From positions 1 through 16,918 of the forward strand of contig JAXFQS010000163.1 in the NCBI GenBank assembly GCA_034178815.1: a stretch of DNA of 16,918 nucleotides. Reading direction: 5' to 3'. A model generated the notes under the pieces. That model was not told where the DNA came from and did no database searches. It saw only the letters and a program-made list of their open reading frames with translations. The stretch is from JAXFQS01 sp034178815 (lineage in GTDB: Bacteria; Verrucomicrobiota; Kiritimatiellia; RFP12; DVOR01). How positions within the stretch are numbered: the first letter of the stretch is position 1; the number at the start of each line of letters is the position of its first letter. This document shows, piece by piece, positions 7,993 through 14,631 of this stretch. The translations under genes and the position numbers were made by a program.

Positions 7993-9252
7993 TCAAGCCA
8001 GCGGCACCGGTTCCGACTCGCGGGTCGACAAGTCTTTCAACTGAGCCCGGTTTTCCCGGACATCATCGGGGCCTAGATAGACGCCATGGCTCCAACTCCC
8101 GTCGCCGACCCGGGTGAAAAACTGCTTCGGTTTCATCGGGGCGAGCATCAATCCGACACGCCGGCCTTCCTCCCTGAAGCGTTTGGCAAGACGCATCGCC
8201 GCCGGGCGTTCGGCATCGGTCATATAGGCGATGGCCACCCCCGGGATGGTCGAGAGCGACGACTCGCCCTGCAAATCCTTGAGCAGTTCGACAATGACAA
8301 CATCGCCAAAACCCATTCCAACCGCAGGCGTTGGCGCCCCGCCGATAGCCGTCAGCAGGTTGTCATAGCGCCCGCCGCCAAAAATAGCGCGTAGGATACG
8401 ATTCCGGTCGAACGCTTCAAAGACTATGCCAGTATAGTAGGAAAGCCCCCTTATGATAGCAATGTCAAACTGCAACAGATGCTCGAAACCGTAGATTGCC
8501 GCCCCTTCGAAAAGTTGGCGAAGTTCGCCCAACGCCGGCGAATCCCCCAGAATAGCGGCCGCATCATCGAGCGAGCGAATTCGAAGCAGATCCAAGGCCT
8601 GTGCCGTGTGCTCTGCGGTCAAGCCGCCATCCTGCATCAACTCGGCAATCTCCGTCTCCGGAATCTTCCCCAACTTGTCCAGCGCGAGAAAAACCGTCGC
8701 ATGAGCCTCCGCAGGAATACCCAGTTTGACCAACAACTCCCCCAGCAATTTGCGAGAACTGACATGAATCCGCCACGCATCATCCGGCACCCCCATCTTG
8801 CGCATGGCCGACACCGCCGTAGACAGCAATTCCATCTCCGCAGTGATACGCTCCTCGCCGATGATGTCAAGATTCCACTGGTAGTGTTCACGCTTGCGGC
8901 CGCGCGTCATACGCTCATATCGGAAACACTGGGCGATGGTTGTCCACTTGATGGGAAACTTGAGTTGACGCTGGCGGGCGGCAACCATGCGGGCCAGCGT
9001 CGGGGTCATTTCCGGGCGGAGCGCAAGTTGCCTGCCACTCTTGTCCTGGAAGGCGTAGATTTGGTTCGAAACCTCTTCCCCAGATTTGCGCTGGAGCAAC
9101 TCAAGAGACTCGACAACACAAGCATCGTAGGATTGGAAGCCCGCTGCCGCCGCCGCCGTCCGCCAAGCGCCAAAAACACGCTCGCGCCAGACCATATCCT
9201 CAGGGTAGAAATCGCGCATCCCGCGCGGAGGATCAAAACTGATGTCGGACAT
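7993..9252 (-). CDS. hisS: Histidyl-tRNA synthetase
   Basis: The protein has 419 residues (E. coli HisRS 424) and charges tRNA-His with histidine in the cytosol. It is a class II enzyme: PPRGMRDFYPED (8-19) at motif 1, motif 2 FRYERMTRGRKREHYQW (110-126), the histidine-specific RGLSYYTGIVFE (268-279), motif 3 GGGRYDNL (292-299) with AVGMGFG (310-316), then a C-terminal anticodon-binding domain (about 325-419). The presence of that domain, with the intact catalytic motifs, argues for HisS over the regulatory paralogue HisZ. The motif 2 region (MTRGRKREHYQWNLDIIG) resembles plant organellar HisRS more than the E. coli form. The ATG lies eight bases after the HU/IHF gene stop. Confidence 0.94.
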   Translation of the reverse strand: MSDISFDPPRGMRDFYPEDMVWRERVFGAWRTAAAAAGFQSYDACVVESLELLQRKSGEEVSNQIYAFQDKSGRQLALRPEMTPTLARMVAARQRQLKFPIKWTTIAQCFRYERMTRGRKREHYQWNLDIIGEERITAEMELLSTAVSAMRKMGVPDDAWRIHVSSRKLLGELLVKLGIPAEAHATVFLALDKLGKIPETEIAELMQDGGLTAEHTAQALDLLRIRSLDDAAAILGDSPALGELRQLFEGAAIYGFEHLLQFDIAIIRGLSYYTGIVFEAFDRNRILRAIFGGGRYDNLLTAIGGAPTPAVGMGFGDVVIVELLKDLQGESSLSTIPGVAIAYMTDAERPAAMRLAKRFREEGRRVGLMLAPMKPKQFFTRVGDGSWSHGVYLGPDDVRENRAQLKDLSTRESEPVPLA

Positions 9253-9260
9253 GATGCAAA

Positions 9261-9650
9261 CTACTCTTCTATGGATTTCTTATCCGCGATTGCCGGCTCT
9301 TGAAGCCCATTTGGCGAGGTCGCGGAAGCTTGAAGCAAATGGTCAAGCGTGGCTGAAGGGACAAAACGAACCCCACTACGCTCGGGAATCCAGACTTGGC
9401 AGCCAGGATTGCGCGGATTACGCCCCGGCCGCCCCTTTCGGGTGACAACCTTGAAGACGCCAAAGCCGCGCAATTCAAGGTTGCCAGTTTCAATCAAGGC
9501 ATCCCGCATAGCCACCATAAAGACGGCAAAGGCATCATACGCCTCAGCGACGCTCTTGCCTGAGCGCAGCGCCGCCTTTTGGGCAACCGTCATCCGCGTG
9601 GCTTTACGGCTAGAAGACGGCTTGGAAGTTGGAACAGGCTCGTCAGACAT
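9261..9650 (-). CDS. HU/IHF-family DNA-binding protein
   Basis: The protein has 129 residues, against about 90-100 for typical HU or IHF subunits. It probably bends or compacts DNA as a dimer. The HU-like fold is recognisable from about 20 to 107: a helical start (MTVAQKAALRSGKSVAEAYDAF), then LELRGFGVFKVVTRKGRPGRNPRNPG (58-83), including the arm region whose GRNP turn with an intercalating proline is typical of the family. Extra Ser/Lys-rich N-terminal (1-19) and unrelated C-terminal (108-129) tails flank it. I chose the ATG at 9650 because it overlaps the proS stop as ATGTCTGA, whereas the longer frame up to 9767 would run about 125 bases into proS with no family similarity. No Shine-Dalgarno is visible, so coupling to proS is likely. 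HU and IHF subunits cannot be told apart here. Confidence 0.85.
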   Translation of the reverse strand: MSDEPVPTSKPSSSRKATRMTVAQKAALRSGKSVAEAYDAFAVFMVAMRDALIETGNLELRGFGVFKVVTRKGRPGRNPRNPGCQVWIPERSGVRFVPSATLDHLLQASATSPNGLQEPAIADKKSIEE

Positions 9651-11343
9651 GGGCAAGAAGATCAGCAACGGCGGCTGGAACCTGTTCGACAGGAACCAAG
9701 GAGGAGTCCTTGACGGTACGAACCTTGATCTCCGCCCCCCCCTTGGCAAGAGACTTGGCTCCAACAACGATTCGGATTGGGAACCCTATCAAGTCAGCAT
9801 CCTTGAATTTGACTCCCGGGCGTTCTTCTCTATCATCGACAATGGCGTCAATCCCGGCTTCTGCGAGGGCGTTTTCTATTTGGCTAGCGGCCTGAGAGGA
9901 AGCCGCGTCGGCAGGGTCAAGGAGGAGAATCGCGACGGAGTAAGGTGCAATTGAAGCGGGCCAGATGATACCGTCCTTGTCGTGCGACTGCTCGATAACC
10001 GCCTGAAGGGTTCGCGTAATGCCAATGCCATAGCACCCCATCACGAGGGTGGCGGCTTCTCCGGTTTCGGTAAGGCAAGTAGTCTGGAACGCCTGGGTAT
10101 ATTTGGTGCCAAGTTTGAAGACATGGCCGACTTCAATGCCTCGCTTCATTTCCAACGGCTGTCCGCAGTGGGGACAAGCATCCCTGGCGAGAACATTGAC
10201 TAGGTCGGCGTACTGCGTGACCTTAGCATCGCGGGCCAGTTCGATATGCAACATATGGCGATCGGTTTGGTTTGCGCCGGCTATGCGGTCAACCGCCCCT
10301 TCGAGAGAGGCGTCGGCGTAAATGGGGATATCAAGTTCCACTGGACCGGCGAAACCGATGGCGGCGCGGGTGACCTGTTCAACTGTTTCATCAGGGGCTA
10401 GTTCAAGCGTCCGAACATTGAGCAGGCGCTTCAACTTGTGCTCGTTGAGGTCTCGGTCTCCGGGGACGAGCGCCGCTATGGGTTTGGCATCGGCGAGATA
10501 AATGAGGGTCTTGATGAACTGCTTTGGTTTTGCCTTGAGGAATGCGGAGATTTGGGCGATGGTGCCGGCATTCGGCGTGTCGACAATCTCGATTGCAGGA
10601 GAATCGGCCGGTTCTAGTTTTACGGTACGGCGCTCGGCCTTCTCCTGATTGGCAGCATAGCCACAGGCGGGGCAGCAGAGAATGCCATCTTCGCCCGAAT
10701 CGGCCAGCACCATAAACTCGTGGGAGAACTTTCCGCCAATGTCGCCGGTGTCCGCCTCGACGGGGCGCGCATCAAGTCCGCAGCGCTTAAAGATACGGCG
10801 GTAGGCGTCGTACATCTTCTGATAGGAGGCGTCGGCGGCCTCTGAACTAATGTCGAAGGAGTAGGCGTCCTTCATAATGAATTCTTTGGCGCGCATCAAT
10901 CCAAAGCGCGGGCGAATTTCATCGCGAAACTTCGTTTGGATCTGGTAGATGGTGCAGGGCAACTGGCGGTAGGAGGCGAGTTCTTTGGTGACCAGATCGG
11001 TGGCTACCTCTTCATGGGTCGGGCCCATAACCATACGGGCATCCTTGCGGTCTTTCAAACGAAACATTCCCGGCCCCATCGTCTCATAGCGGCCAGATCG
11101 CTCCCACAATTCGGCCGGTTGGAGGGCCGGCATCAAGATCTCCAGCGCGCCCGCGGCATCCATTTCCTGCCGGACAATTGCCTCGATCTTGTGCAGGACG
11201 CGCAGCCCCAGTGGCATAAAGGTATAGAGCCCGCCTGCCAATTTGCGAATAAGACCGCTCCGGATCATCAACTTATGCGAGTCGATTTCGGCATCTTGGG
11301 GGGCATCGCGTAGCGTGGCGATGAGCGATTGTGTCCAGCGCAT
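9643..11343 (-). CDS. proS: Prolyl-tRNA synthetase, bacterial type with editing domain
   Basis: The protein has 566 residues (E. coli ProRS 572). It charges tRNA-Pro and edits misacylated alanine. The N-terminus RWTQSLIATLRDAPQDAEI, SHKLMIRSGLIRKLAGGLYT (22-41) is typical of bacterial ProRS. GPTHEE (107-112) and motif 2 KFRDEIRPRFGLMRAKEF (138-155) come next, then a Cys pair region (223-228), the inserted YbaK-like editing domain (about 240-385), CPHCG (390-394), motif 3 (MGCYGIGITR, 435-444) and the anticodon-binding domain (about 465-566). A GTG nine bases upstream (11352) is in frame, but I prefer the ATG at 11343: it aligns with the family N-terminus and the GTG lies inside the likely ribosome binding site. 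It is the first gene of the minus-strand operon. Confidence 0.96.
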   Translation of the reverse strand: MRWTQSLIATLRDAPQDAEIDSHKLMIRSGLIRKLAGGLYTFMPLGLRVLHKIEAIVRQEMDAAGALEILMPALQPAELWERSGRYETMGPGMFRLKDRKDARMVMGPTHEEVATDLVTKELASYRQLPCTIYQIQTKFRDEIRPRFGLMRAKEFIMKDAYSFDISSEAADASYQKMYDAYRRIFKRCGLDARPVEADTGDIGGKFSHEFMVLADSGEDGILCCPACGYAANQEKAERRTVKLEPADSPAIEIVDTPNAGTIAQISAFLKAKPKQFIKTLIYLADAKPIAALVPGDRDLNEHKLKRLLNVRTLELAPDETVEQVTRAAIGFAGPVELDIPIYADASLEGAVDRIAGANQTDRHMLHIELARDAKVTQYADLVNVLARDACPHCGQPLEMKRGIEVGHVFKLGTKYTQAFQTTCLTETGEAATLVMGCYGIGITRTLQAVIEQSHDKDGIIWPASIAPYSVAILLLDPADAASSQAASQIENALAEAGIDAIVDDREERPGVKFKDADLIGFPIRIVVGAKSLAKGGAEIKVRTVKDSSLVPVEQVPAAVADLLAHV

Positions 11344-11349
11344 GGGAAA

Positions 11350-11355
11350 CACCTT
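11350..11355 (-). promoter_or_regulatory. Ribosome binding site of proS, overlapping an in-frame GTG
   Basis: AAGGTG on the minus strand stands six bases before the ATG at 11343. Its last three bases are the in-frame GTG that an automatic caller might take as the start. Position and family alignment favour the ATG. Confidence 0.5.
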
Positions 11356-11392
11356 GATTAATAGAGACTTACTCTAACGGATGGAAGCCAGT

Positions 11393-11421
11393 ATTAAACC
11401 GAAATCTACCTTGAAAATCAA
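11393..11421 (-). promoter_or_regulatory. Predicted sigma70-type promoter of the proS-rluD operon
   Basis: On the minus strand TTGATT (11421-11416, 4/6 to consensus) and TTTAAT (11398-11393, 5/6) are separated by exactly 17 bases. Transcription would begin about 40 bases upstream of the proS ATG, leaving a leader too short for a T-box or other aminoacylation sensor. Confidence 0.6.
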
Positions 11422-11546
11422 CACAAAAGTGCCTATCCCCCGGGAAAAGTGTCGCCTCCACTCATTTGATTGCTTCGATTCGCCAGCCCTGCCGCTATCA
11501 ATGACCATTCCGTCTGCTCGTAGATTGCTACCTCTGCCGTACCCTT

Positions 11547-11600
11547 GTAGGCAGGATTTCCTCCCGACGCTACTCACCTCTGAAGCCACTTCCTGCCTAC
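11547..11600. repeat. Perfect 10-bp inverted repeat in the divergent intergenic region
   Basis: GTAGGCAGGA at 11547-11556 pairs perfectly with TCCTGCCTAC at 11591-11600 across a 34-base loop. It lies upstream of both operon promoters, so it would not be transcribed from either. It could be a protein-binding dyad, a cruciform, or the remnant end of an intergenic repeat element. Arm length and loop size resemble the inverted repeat at 819-874, but the arm sequences differ. Confidence 0.5.
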
Positions 11601-11696
11601 CCCCTGCCCCCACTGATGCCAACCAGTCACCCCCACATTTTCGTCACAATTTAATCCGCTGTTTAGTCAAAACCCGGTGCAACTAGCGGTTCGGAT

Positions 11697-11725
11697 TTGA
11701 CTTTTCCGTCCGGTTCGTCTACCAT
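11697..11725 (+). promoter_or_regulatory. Predicted sigma70-type promoter of the rsmD-acpP operon
   Basis: TTGACT (11697-11702, 5/6 to consensus) and TACCAT (11720-11725, 4/6) are separated by exactly 17 bases. The expected start of transcription, about seven bases downstream of the -10 box, falls only a few bases before the rsmD ATG at 11736, which predicts a leaderless or nearly leaderless message. Confidence 0.55.
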
Positions 11726-11735
11726 TGATTGCGTT

Positions 11736-12332
11736 ATGCGTATTACTGGCGGTCAATGGTGCGGGCGTACCCTCAAGGTTCCCTCGGGCGACAAGGTTCG
11801 CCCGACGCAAGACCGCGTACGCACCGCCCTCTTCTCGATGCTGGCGACACACTTCCCCGGAGTCGCCGTGCTCGACCTCTTCGCCGGGGCTGGAACTTTT
11901 GGTCTTGATGCCCTCTCTCGTGGCGCCACGCGCGTCACCTGGATTGAGTCCGACCGTCAAGTTGCCTCCACCCTCAAAGCCAACCTTGCCGCCTGTACGC
12001 AAGGTTCCGACTGTCCGCAAGCCGAAATCTGTTGCTCCGATGCGCTCAAATGGATTCAAACTGTCGGCATTGGACGCAACTACGGCATCGTCTTCTGTGA
12101 TCCACCCTACCGCACCATCACACCCGAACTCTTCTCCGGAATCGCTGCCGACCTCTCGCGCAACCGAGTTATTGCCCCCGACGGCATTTTCATCGGCGAA
12201 TCCGCATCCCGAACACGCCCCGAACCGCCGGAAGATTGGGAGGCCATCCGCGACCGCGAATATGGACATACCCGCATCGTACTGTGGCGTCCAAGCCCCC
12301 ACACGCAGGCAAAGGAGGTCGCCGATGTCTGA
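11736..12332 (+). CDS. rsmD: 16S rRNA (guanine966-N2)-methyltransferase RsmD
   Basis: The protein has 198 residues, the same as E. coli RsmD. It methylates G966 of 16S rRNA using S-adenosylmethionine. The family N-terminus MRITGGQWCGRTLKVPSG is followed by RPTQDRVRTALFSML (23-37), the SAM-binding DLFAGAGTFGLDAL (47-60), an acidic WIESD strand end (69-73) and the catalytic DPPY at 122-125. The ATG at 11736 matches the family start; the frame can be extended to a TTG at 11697, but that TTG is the promoter -35 box. No Shine-Dalgarno lies upstream. It is the first gene of the plus-strand operon and overlaps coaD by eight bases, a pairing seen in many bacteria. Confidence 0.95.
   Translation: MRITGGQWCGRTLKVPSGDKVRPTQDRVRTALFSMLATHFPGVAVLDLFAGAGTFGLDALSRGATRVTWIESDRQVASTLKANLAACTQGSDCPQAEICCSDALKWIQTVGIGRNYGIVFCDPPYRTITPELFSGIAADLSRNRVIAPDGIFIGESASRTRPEPPEDWEAIRDREYGHTRIVLWRPSPHTQAKEVADV
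12311..12319 (+). promoter_or_regulatory. Strong ribosome binding site for coaD
   Basis: AAAGGAGGT, a near-complete anti-16S complement, lies within the end of rsmD with five bases before the ATG at 12325. It fixes the coaD start, since the open frame itself extends far upstream inside rsmD. Confidence 0.75.
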
Positions 12333-12876
12333 CTTGGCCGTCTACCCGGGCACATTCGACCCCTTGACCCTTGGGCATCTCGACCTCATCCGCCGTTCGC
12401 GGCGCGTTTTCGACCGGTTGATCGTCGCCGTCGCCGGCGTCTCCCTCAAACCGACCGGGATGTTCCCCCTCTCCGTCCGGATGCGTCTTGTGCGCGAGTC
12501 CCTCGACGAAGCAGGGCTCCACGATGTCCAAATCGCCCCTCTCGATACCCTCTTGGTCGACTTTTGCCGCACCCACGGCGTGCGCACCGTCGTGCGCGGA
12601 CTCAGGGCCTACTCCGACTTCGAATACGAGTTCCAAATGGCCCTCACCAACCGCAAACTCGAACCTCAGATTGAGACCCTCTTCCTCATGCCCAGCGAGG
12701 AACACAGTTATGTCACAGCCTCTACCGTGAGGGAAATCGTCCGCTACGGAGGCGATGTCGCCCAATTCGTCCCGCCAGCCGTCCATCGCTACCTGATGCA
12801 GATGCCGGCAGACCAGTCCAACACCTGTTTGGATAAAGGAGGCCCCTGTGGAAACGCTGGCGCGTTTGATCGTTGA
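12325..12876 (+). CDS. coaD: Phosphopantetheine adenylyltransferase
   Basis: The protein has 183 residues (E. coli CoaD about 159). It transfers AMP from ATP to 4'-phosphopantetheine, giving dephospho-CoA in CoA synthesis. YPGTFDPLTLGHLDLI (7-22) contains the nucleotidyltransferase TxGH motif, RGLRAYSDFEYEFQMALTNRKL (91-112) is the family core, and YVTASTVREIVRYGGDVAQFVPP (129-151) carries the ISSTxxR-like motif, here TASTVR. Residues about 160-183 are an extension without family similarity, and their coding sequence overlaps the next gene's ribosome binding site and first 29 bases. Overlap with rsmD is eight bases (ATGTCTGA). The product supplies the CoA whose phosphopantetheine arm is loaded onto the ACP encoded downstream. 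Confidence 0.95.
   Translation: MSDLAVYPGTFDPLTLGHLDLIRRSRRVFDRLIVAVAGVSLKPTGMFPLSVRMRLVRESLDEAGLHDVQIAPLDTLLVDFCRTHGVRTVVRGLRAYSDFEYEFQMALTNRKLEPQIETLFLMPSEEHSYVTASTVREIVRYGGDVAQFVPPAVHRYLMQMPADQSNTCLDKGGPCGNAGAFDR
12835..12842 (+). promoter_or_regulatory. Ribosome binding site fixing a GTG start for yceD
   Basis: AAAGGAGG, inside the 3' end of coaD, is followed by five bases and GTG at 12848. The match and spacing are good enough to support the GTG start and a real 29-base overlap with coaD. Confidence 0.7.
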
Positions 12877-13333
12877 CATTCCTCGCTTGGCACAGGGAGG
12901 CGAACACCTCGTCGGCGATCTCCCCCCGGAAACCCTCGACTATGGCGAGAACGACGCGGGGATTGCCCCGGTCTCCCCCCTCCACTACGACCTGCAAGTC
13001 CAGGTCCTAGGGGATGAACTCCTCGTGCGCGGTTCAGCCTCCCAAACCATACAGGCACTCTGCTCCCGCTGCGGAACCCCATTCCAAATCACCGCAAAAG
13101 AGCCCGATTTTCTTCAATCCTTTCAAATTGTCGCCGGAAATGAACTCCTAGACTTGACCCCGGCGCTAAGAGAAGGTATCATACTCGCCTTGCCGACATA
13201 CCCCGTATGTGCGGACAGCTGCAAAGGACTCTGCGTCCATTGCGGCGCAAACCTCAACAAAGGAACCTGTTCCTGCGGCGACGGAGTCACCCCCGATAGC
13301 CATTGGGCAGCCCTTGACAAACTAACCCTCTGA
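12848..13333 (+). CDS. yceD: DUF177 (YceD-like) protein with zinc-type cysteines
   Basis: The protein has 161 residues and starts at GTG. DUF177/YceD proteins are almost always encoded beside rpmF and are linked to large-subunit rRNA accumulation in bacteria and plastids; the exact mechanism is not settled. Six cysteines are placed as expected: a CSRC pair (72, 75), then CADSCKGLCVHCGANLN (121-137) with C121, C125, C129 and C132, followed by a CSC pair (141, 143). The N-terminal half is an all-beta-looking region (LHYDLQVQVLGDELLVRGS, 45-63). The neighbour rpmF begins 19 bases downstream. Confidence 0.88.
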   Translation: METLARLIVDIPRLAQGGEHLVGDLPPETLDYGENDAGIAPVSPLHYDLQVQVLGDELLVRGSASQTIQALCSRCGTPFQITAKEPDFLQSFQIVAGNELLDLTPALREGIILALPTYPVCADSCKGLCVHCGANLNKGTCSCGDGVTPDSHWAALDKLTL

Positions 13334-13352
13334 CCGATTCGGAGTAGCAGAA

Positions 13353-13535
13353 ATGGCAGTACCCAAACGCAAAAAATCCAAAATGCGCGTCCGTCAGCGT
13401 CGTGCCCACACCCTCACCGCCACCGTTCCCGAAGTCGGCGTCTGCCCTGCCTGTGGGGCTCCCGTCCAGTCGCATCGCGCCTGCCCCTCTTGCGGTATGT
13501 ACCGCGGACGCAAGGTGCTGACCGCTCAAGCCTAG
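13353..13535 (+). CDS. rpmF: 50S ribosomal protein L32
   Basis: The protein has 60 residues, typical for L32 (E. coli 57). It is a small basic protein of the large ribosomal subunit. The start MAVPKRKKSKMRVRQRRAH is diagnostic. Cysteines C31, C34, C44 and C47 (CPACG, CPSCG) form the four-cysteine zinc ribbon of the zinc-binding L32 type. GGAG at 13341-13344 lies eight bases before the ATG. It follows yceD and precedes plsX, as in many bacteria. Confidence 0.97.
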   Translation: MAVPKRKKSKMRVRQRRAHTLTATVPEVGVCPACGAPVQSHRACPSCGMYRGRKVLTAQA

Positions 13536-13562
13536 CTGAACCTCTCGCGAAAACATTCGCTT

Positions 13563-14600
13563 ATGCGAATTGCATTGGATGCCATGGGGGGCGACCACGC
13601 CCCTCAAGAGCCTGTCCACGGCGCGGTCGAAGCCGCCGCGAAAATGGCCGACATCGACCAGATTATTCTTGTCGGCTCAAAGGAACTCATCTTTGCGGAA
13701 CTGGCCAAGTACCCAGGCGCAGTTGCTAATCCGCGTATTCGCGTTGTCCACTGCAACGAGTCCATTGCAATGGACGACAAGCCCACCGCAGCAGTTCGGC
13801 GCAAAAAAGACAGTTCCATCAATGTCTGCATTGACCTTCTTAAAAAGGGCGAGGCTGATGCCATTGTTTCGGCGGGGAACTCAGGAGCCGTTGCGACAGC
13901 TGCCGTCTTAGGGCTGGGGCGCATTAAAGGTGTCCTCCGCCCGGCCATTGCGACCGTACTGCCCACGCGTAGCTTGTCCCGACCGCTCCTCTTGCTTGAT
14001 GCAGGGGCCAATACGGATTGCCACGAAGAATGGTTAGCCCAATTCGCCGTTATGGGTGTGGCCTACTCGCAGACAGTCCTCCGCCAAACTCAGCCCATCG
14101 TCGGTTTGATGTCTATCGGCACGGAAGACTGCAAGGGAAATGAACTCACAAAAAAAGCATTTCCTCTGCTTCAGCGGCTGAACATCAACTTCCGCGGGAA
14201 TGTCGAGGGGCACGATCTCTTCCAGGGCGAAACGGATGTGATTGTTTGCGACGGATTCGTTGGGAATGTCATTCTCAAGACGACCGAAAGCGTTGCCCAT
14301 GCCATCGGCTCCTGGATGAAACGGGAGTTCCAGAAACATTGGGTTCGCCTGCTTGGTGCCCTCCTCCTCAAAGGGGCGCTCCGTTCGCTCAAGAAACGTA
14401 TGGATCCGGAAGTCTGCGGTGGGGCTCCATTGCTTGGCGTCCCTGGGGCGGTAATCATCTCCCACGGCAGCGCTTCCTACAGAGCCATCTATTTCGCCAT
14501 CATGGCGGGGGCTTTGGCGGCACGGAACAACCTCAGCAAAATCATTGAGGAACGCATTGCCCAGATGCCGCGCCCCGATGCACCTGTGCCAACAACCTAA
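13563..14600 (+). CDS. plsX: Phosphate acyltransferase PlsX
   Basis: The protein has 345 residues (E. coli PlsX about 356). It converts acyl-ACP and phosphate into acyl-phosphate, the acyl donor used by PlsY to start phospholipid synthesis. Family marks are MRIALDAMGGDHAP (1-14), SAGNSGAVA (103-111), LLLDAGANTDC (143-153), GLMSIGTEDCKGNELTK (181-197) and NVEGHDLF, DVIVCDGFVGNVILK (213-239). The ATG fits the family N-terminus, but no Shine-Dalgarno is visible in the 27-base gap after rpmF. It is followed directly by fabD; fabH, often found between them, is absent. Confidence 0.97.
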   Translation: MRIALDAMGGDHAPQEPVHGAVEAAAKMADIDQIILVGSKELIFAELAKYPGAVANPRIRVVHCNESIAMDDKPTAAVRRKKDSSINVCIDLLKKGEADAIVSAGNSGAVATAAVLGLGRIKGVLRPAIATVLPTRSLSRPLLLLDAGANTDCHEEWLAQFAVMGVAYSQTVLRQTQPIVGLMSIGTEDCKGNELTKKAFPLLQRLNINFRGNVEGHDLFQGETDVIVCDGFVGNVILKTTESVAHAIGSWMKREFQKHWVRLLGALLLKGALRSLKKRMDPEVCGGAPLLGVPGAVIISHGSASYRAIYFAIMAGALAARNNLSKIIEERIAQMPRPDAPVPTT

Positions 14601-14631
14601 TTTTACTTAGAATACACCGGAAGGATTCCGT

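Larger units (their letters stand above)
11344..11735. other. Divergent intergenic region between proS and rsmD
   Basis: About 390 bases carry the promoters of the two divergent operons at the edges (11393-11421 minus, 11697-11725 plus). Between them lie a perfect 10-bp inverted repeat (11547-11600) and a G-poor, C-rich stretch on the plus strand (about 11557-11640). Short open frames on both strands (11374-11622 minus, 11381-11686 plus) have no recognisable similarity, and the plus-strand one overlaps the proS promoter; I do not call them genes. No tRNA or known riboswitch was recognised. Confidence 0.6.

Noticed and set aside
7993..9252. Identification of the HisRS-like gene as hisZ
   Set aside because: The anticodon-binding domain and all class II catalytic motifs are present, and there is no histidine biosynthesis neighbour.
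8479..9303. A 274-codon plus-strand open frame opposite hisS
   Set aside because: It is antisense to intact HisRS motifs and has no family similarity.
9261..9767. A longer 168-residue form of the HU/IHF-like protein
   Set aside because: The extra 39 residues overlap proS coding sequence in another frame and lack family similarity; the stop-start overlap at 9650 is a better start.
11381..11686. A 101-codon open frame in the divergent intergenic region
   Set aside because: It overlaps the predicted proS promoter, is Pro/Cys/Leu-rich and has no ribosome binding site or similarity.
12190..12879. A 229-codon minus-strand open frame opposite coaD
   Set aside because: It covers the coaD catalytic motifs in antisense and has no recognised domain.
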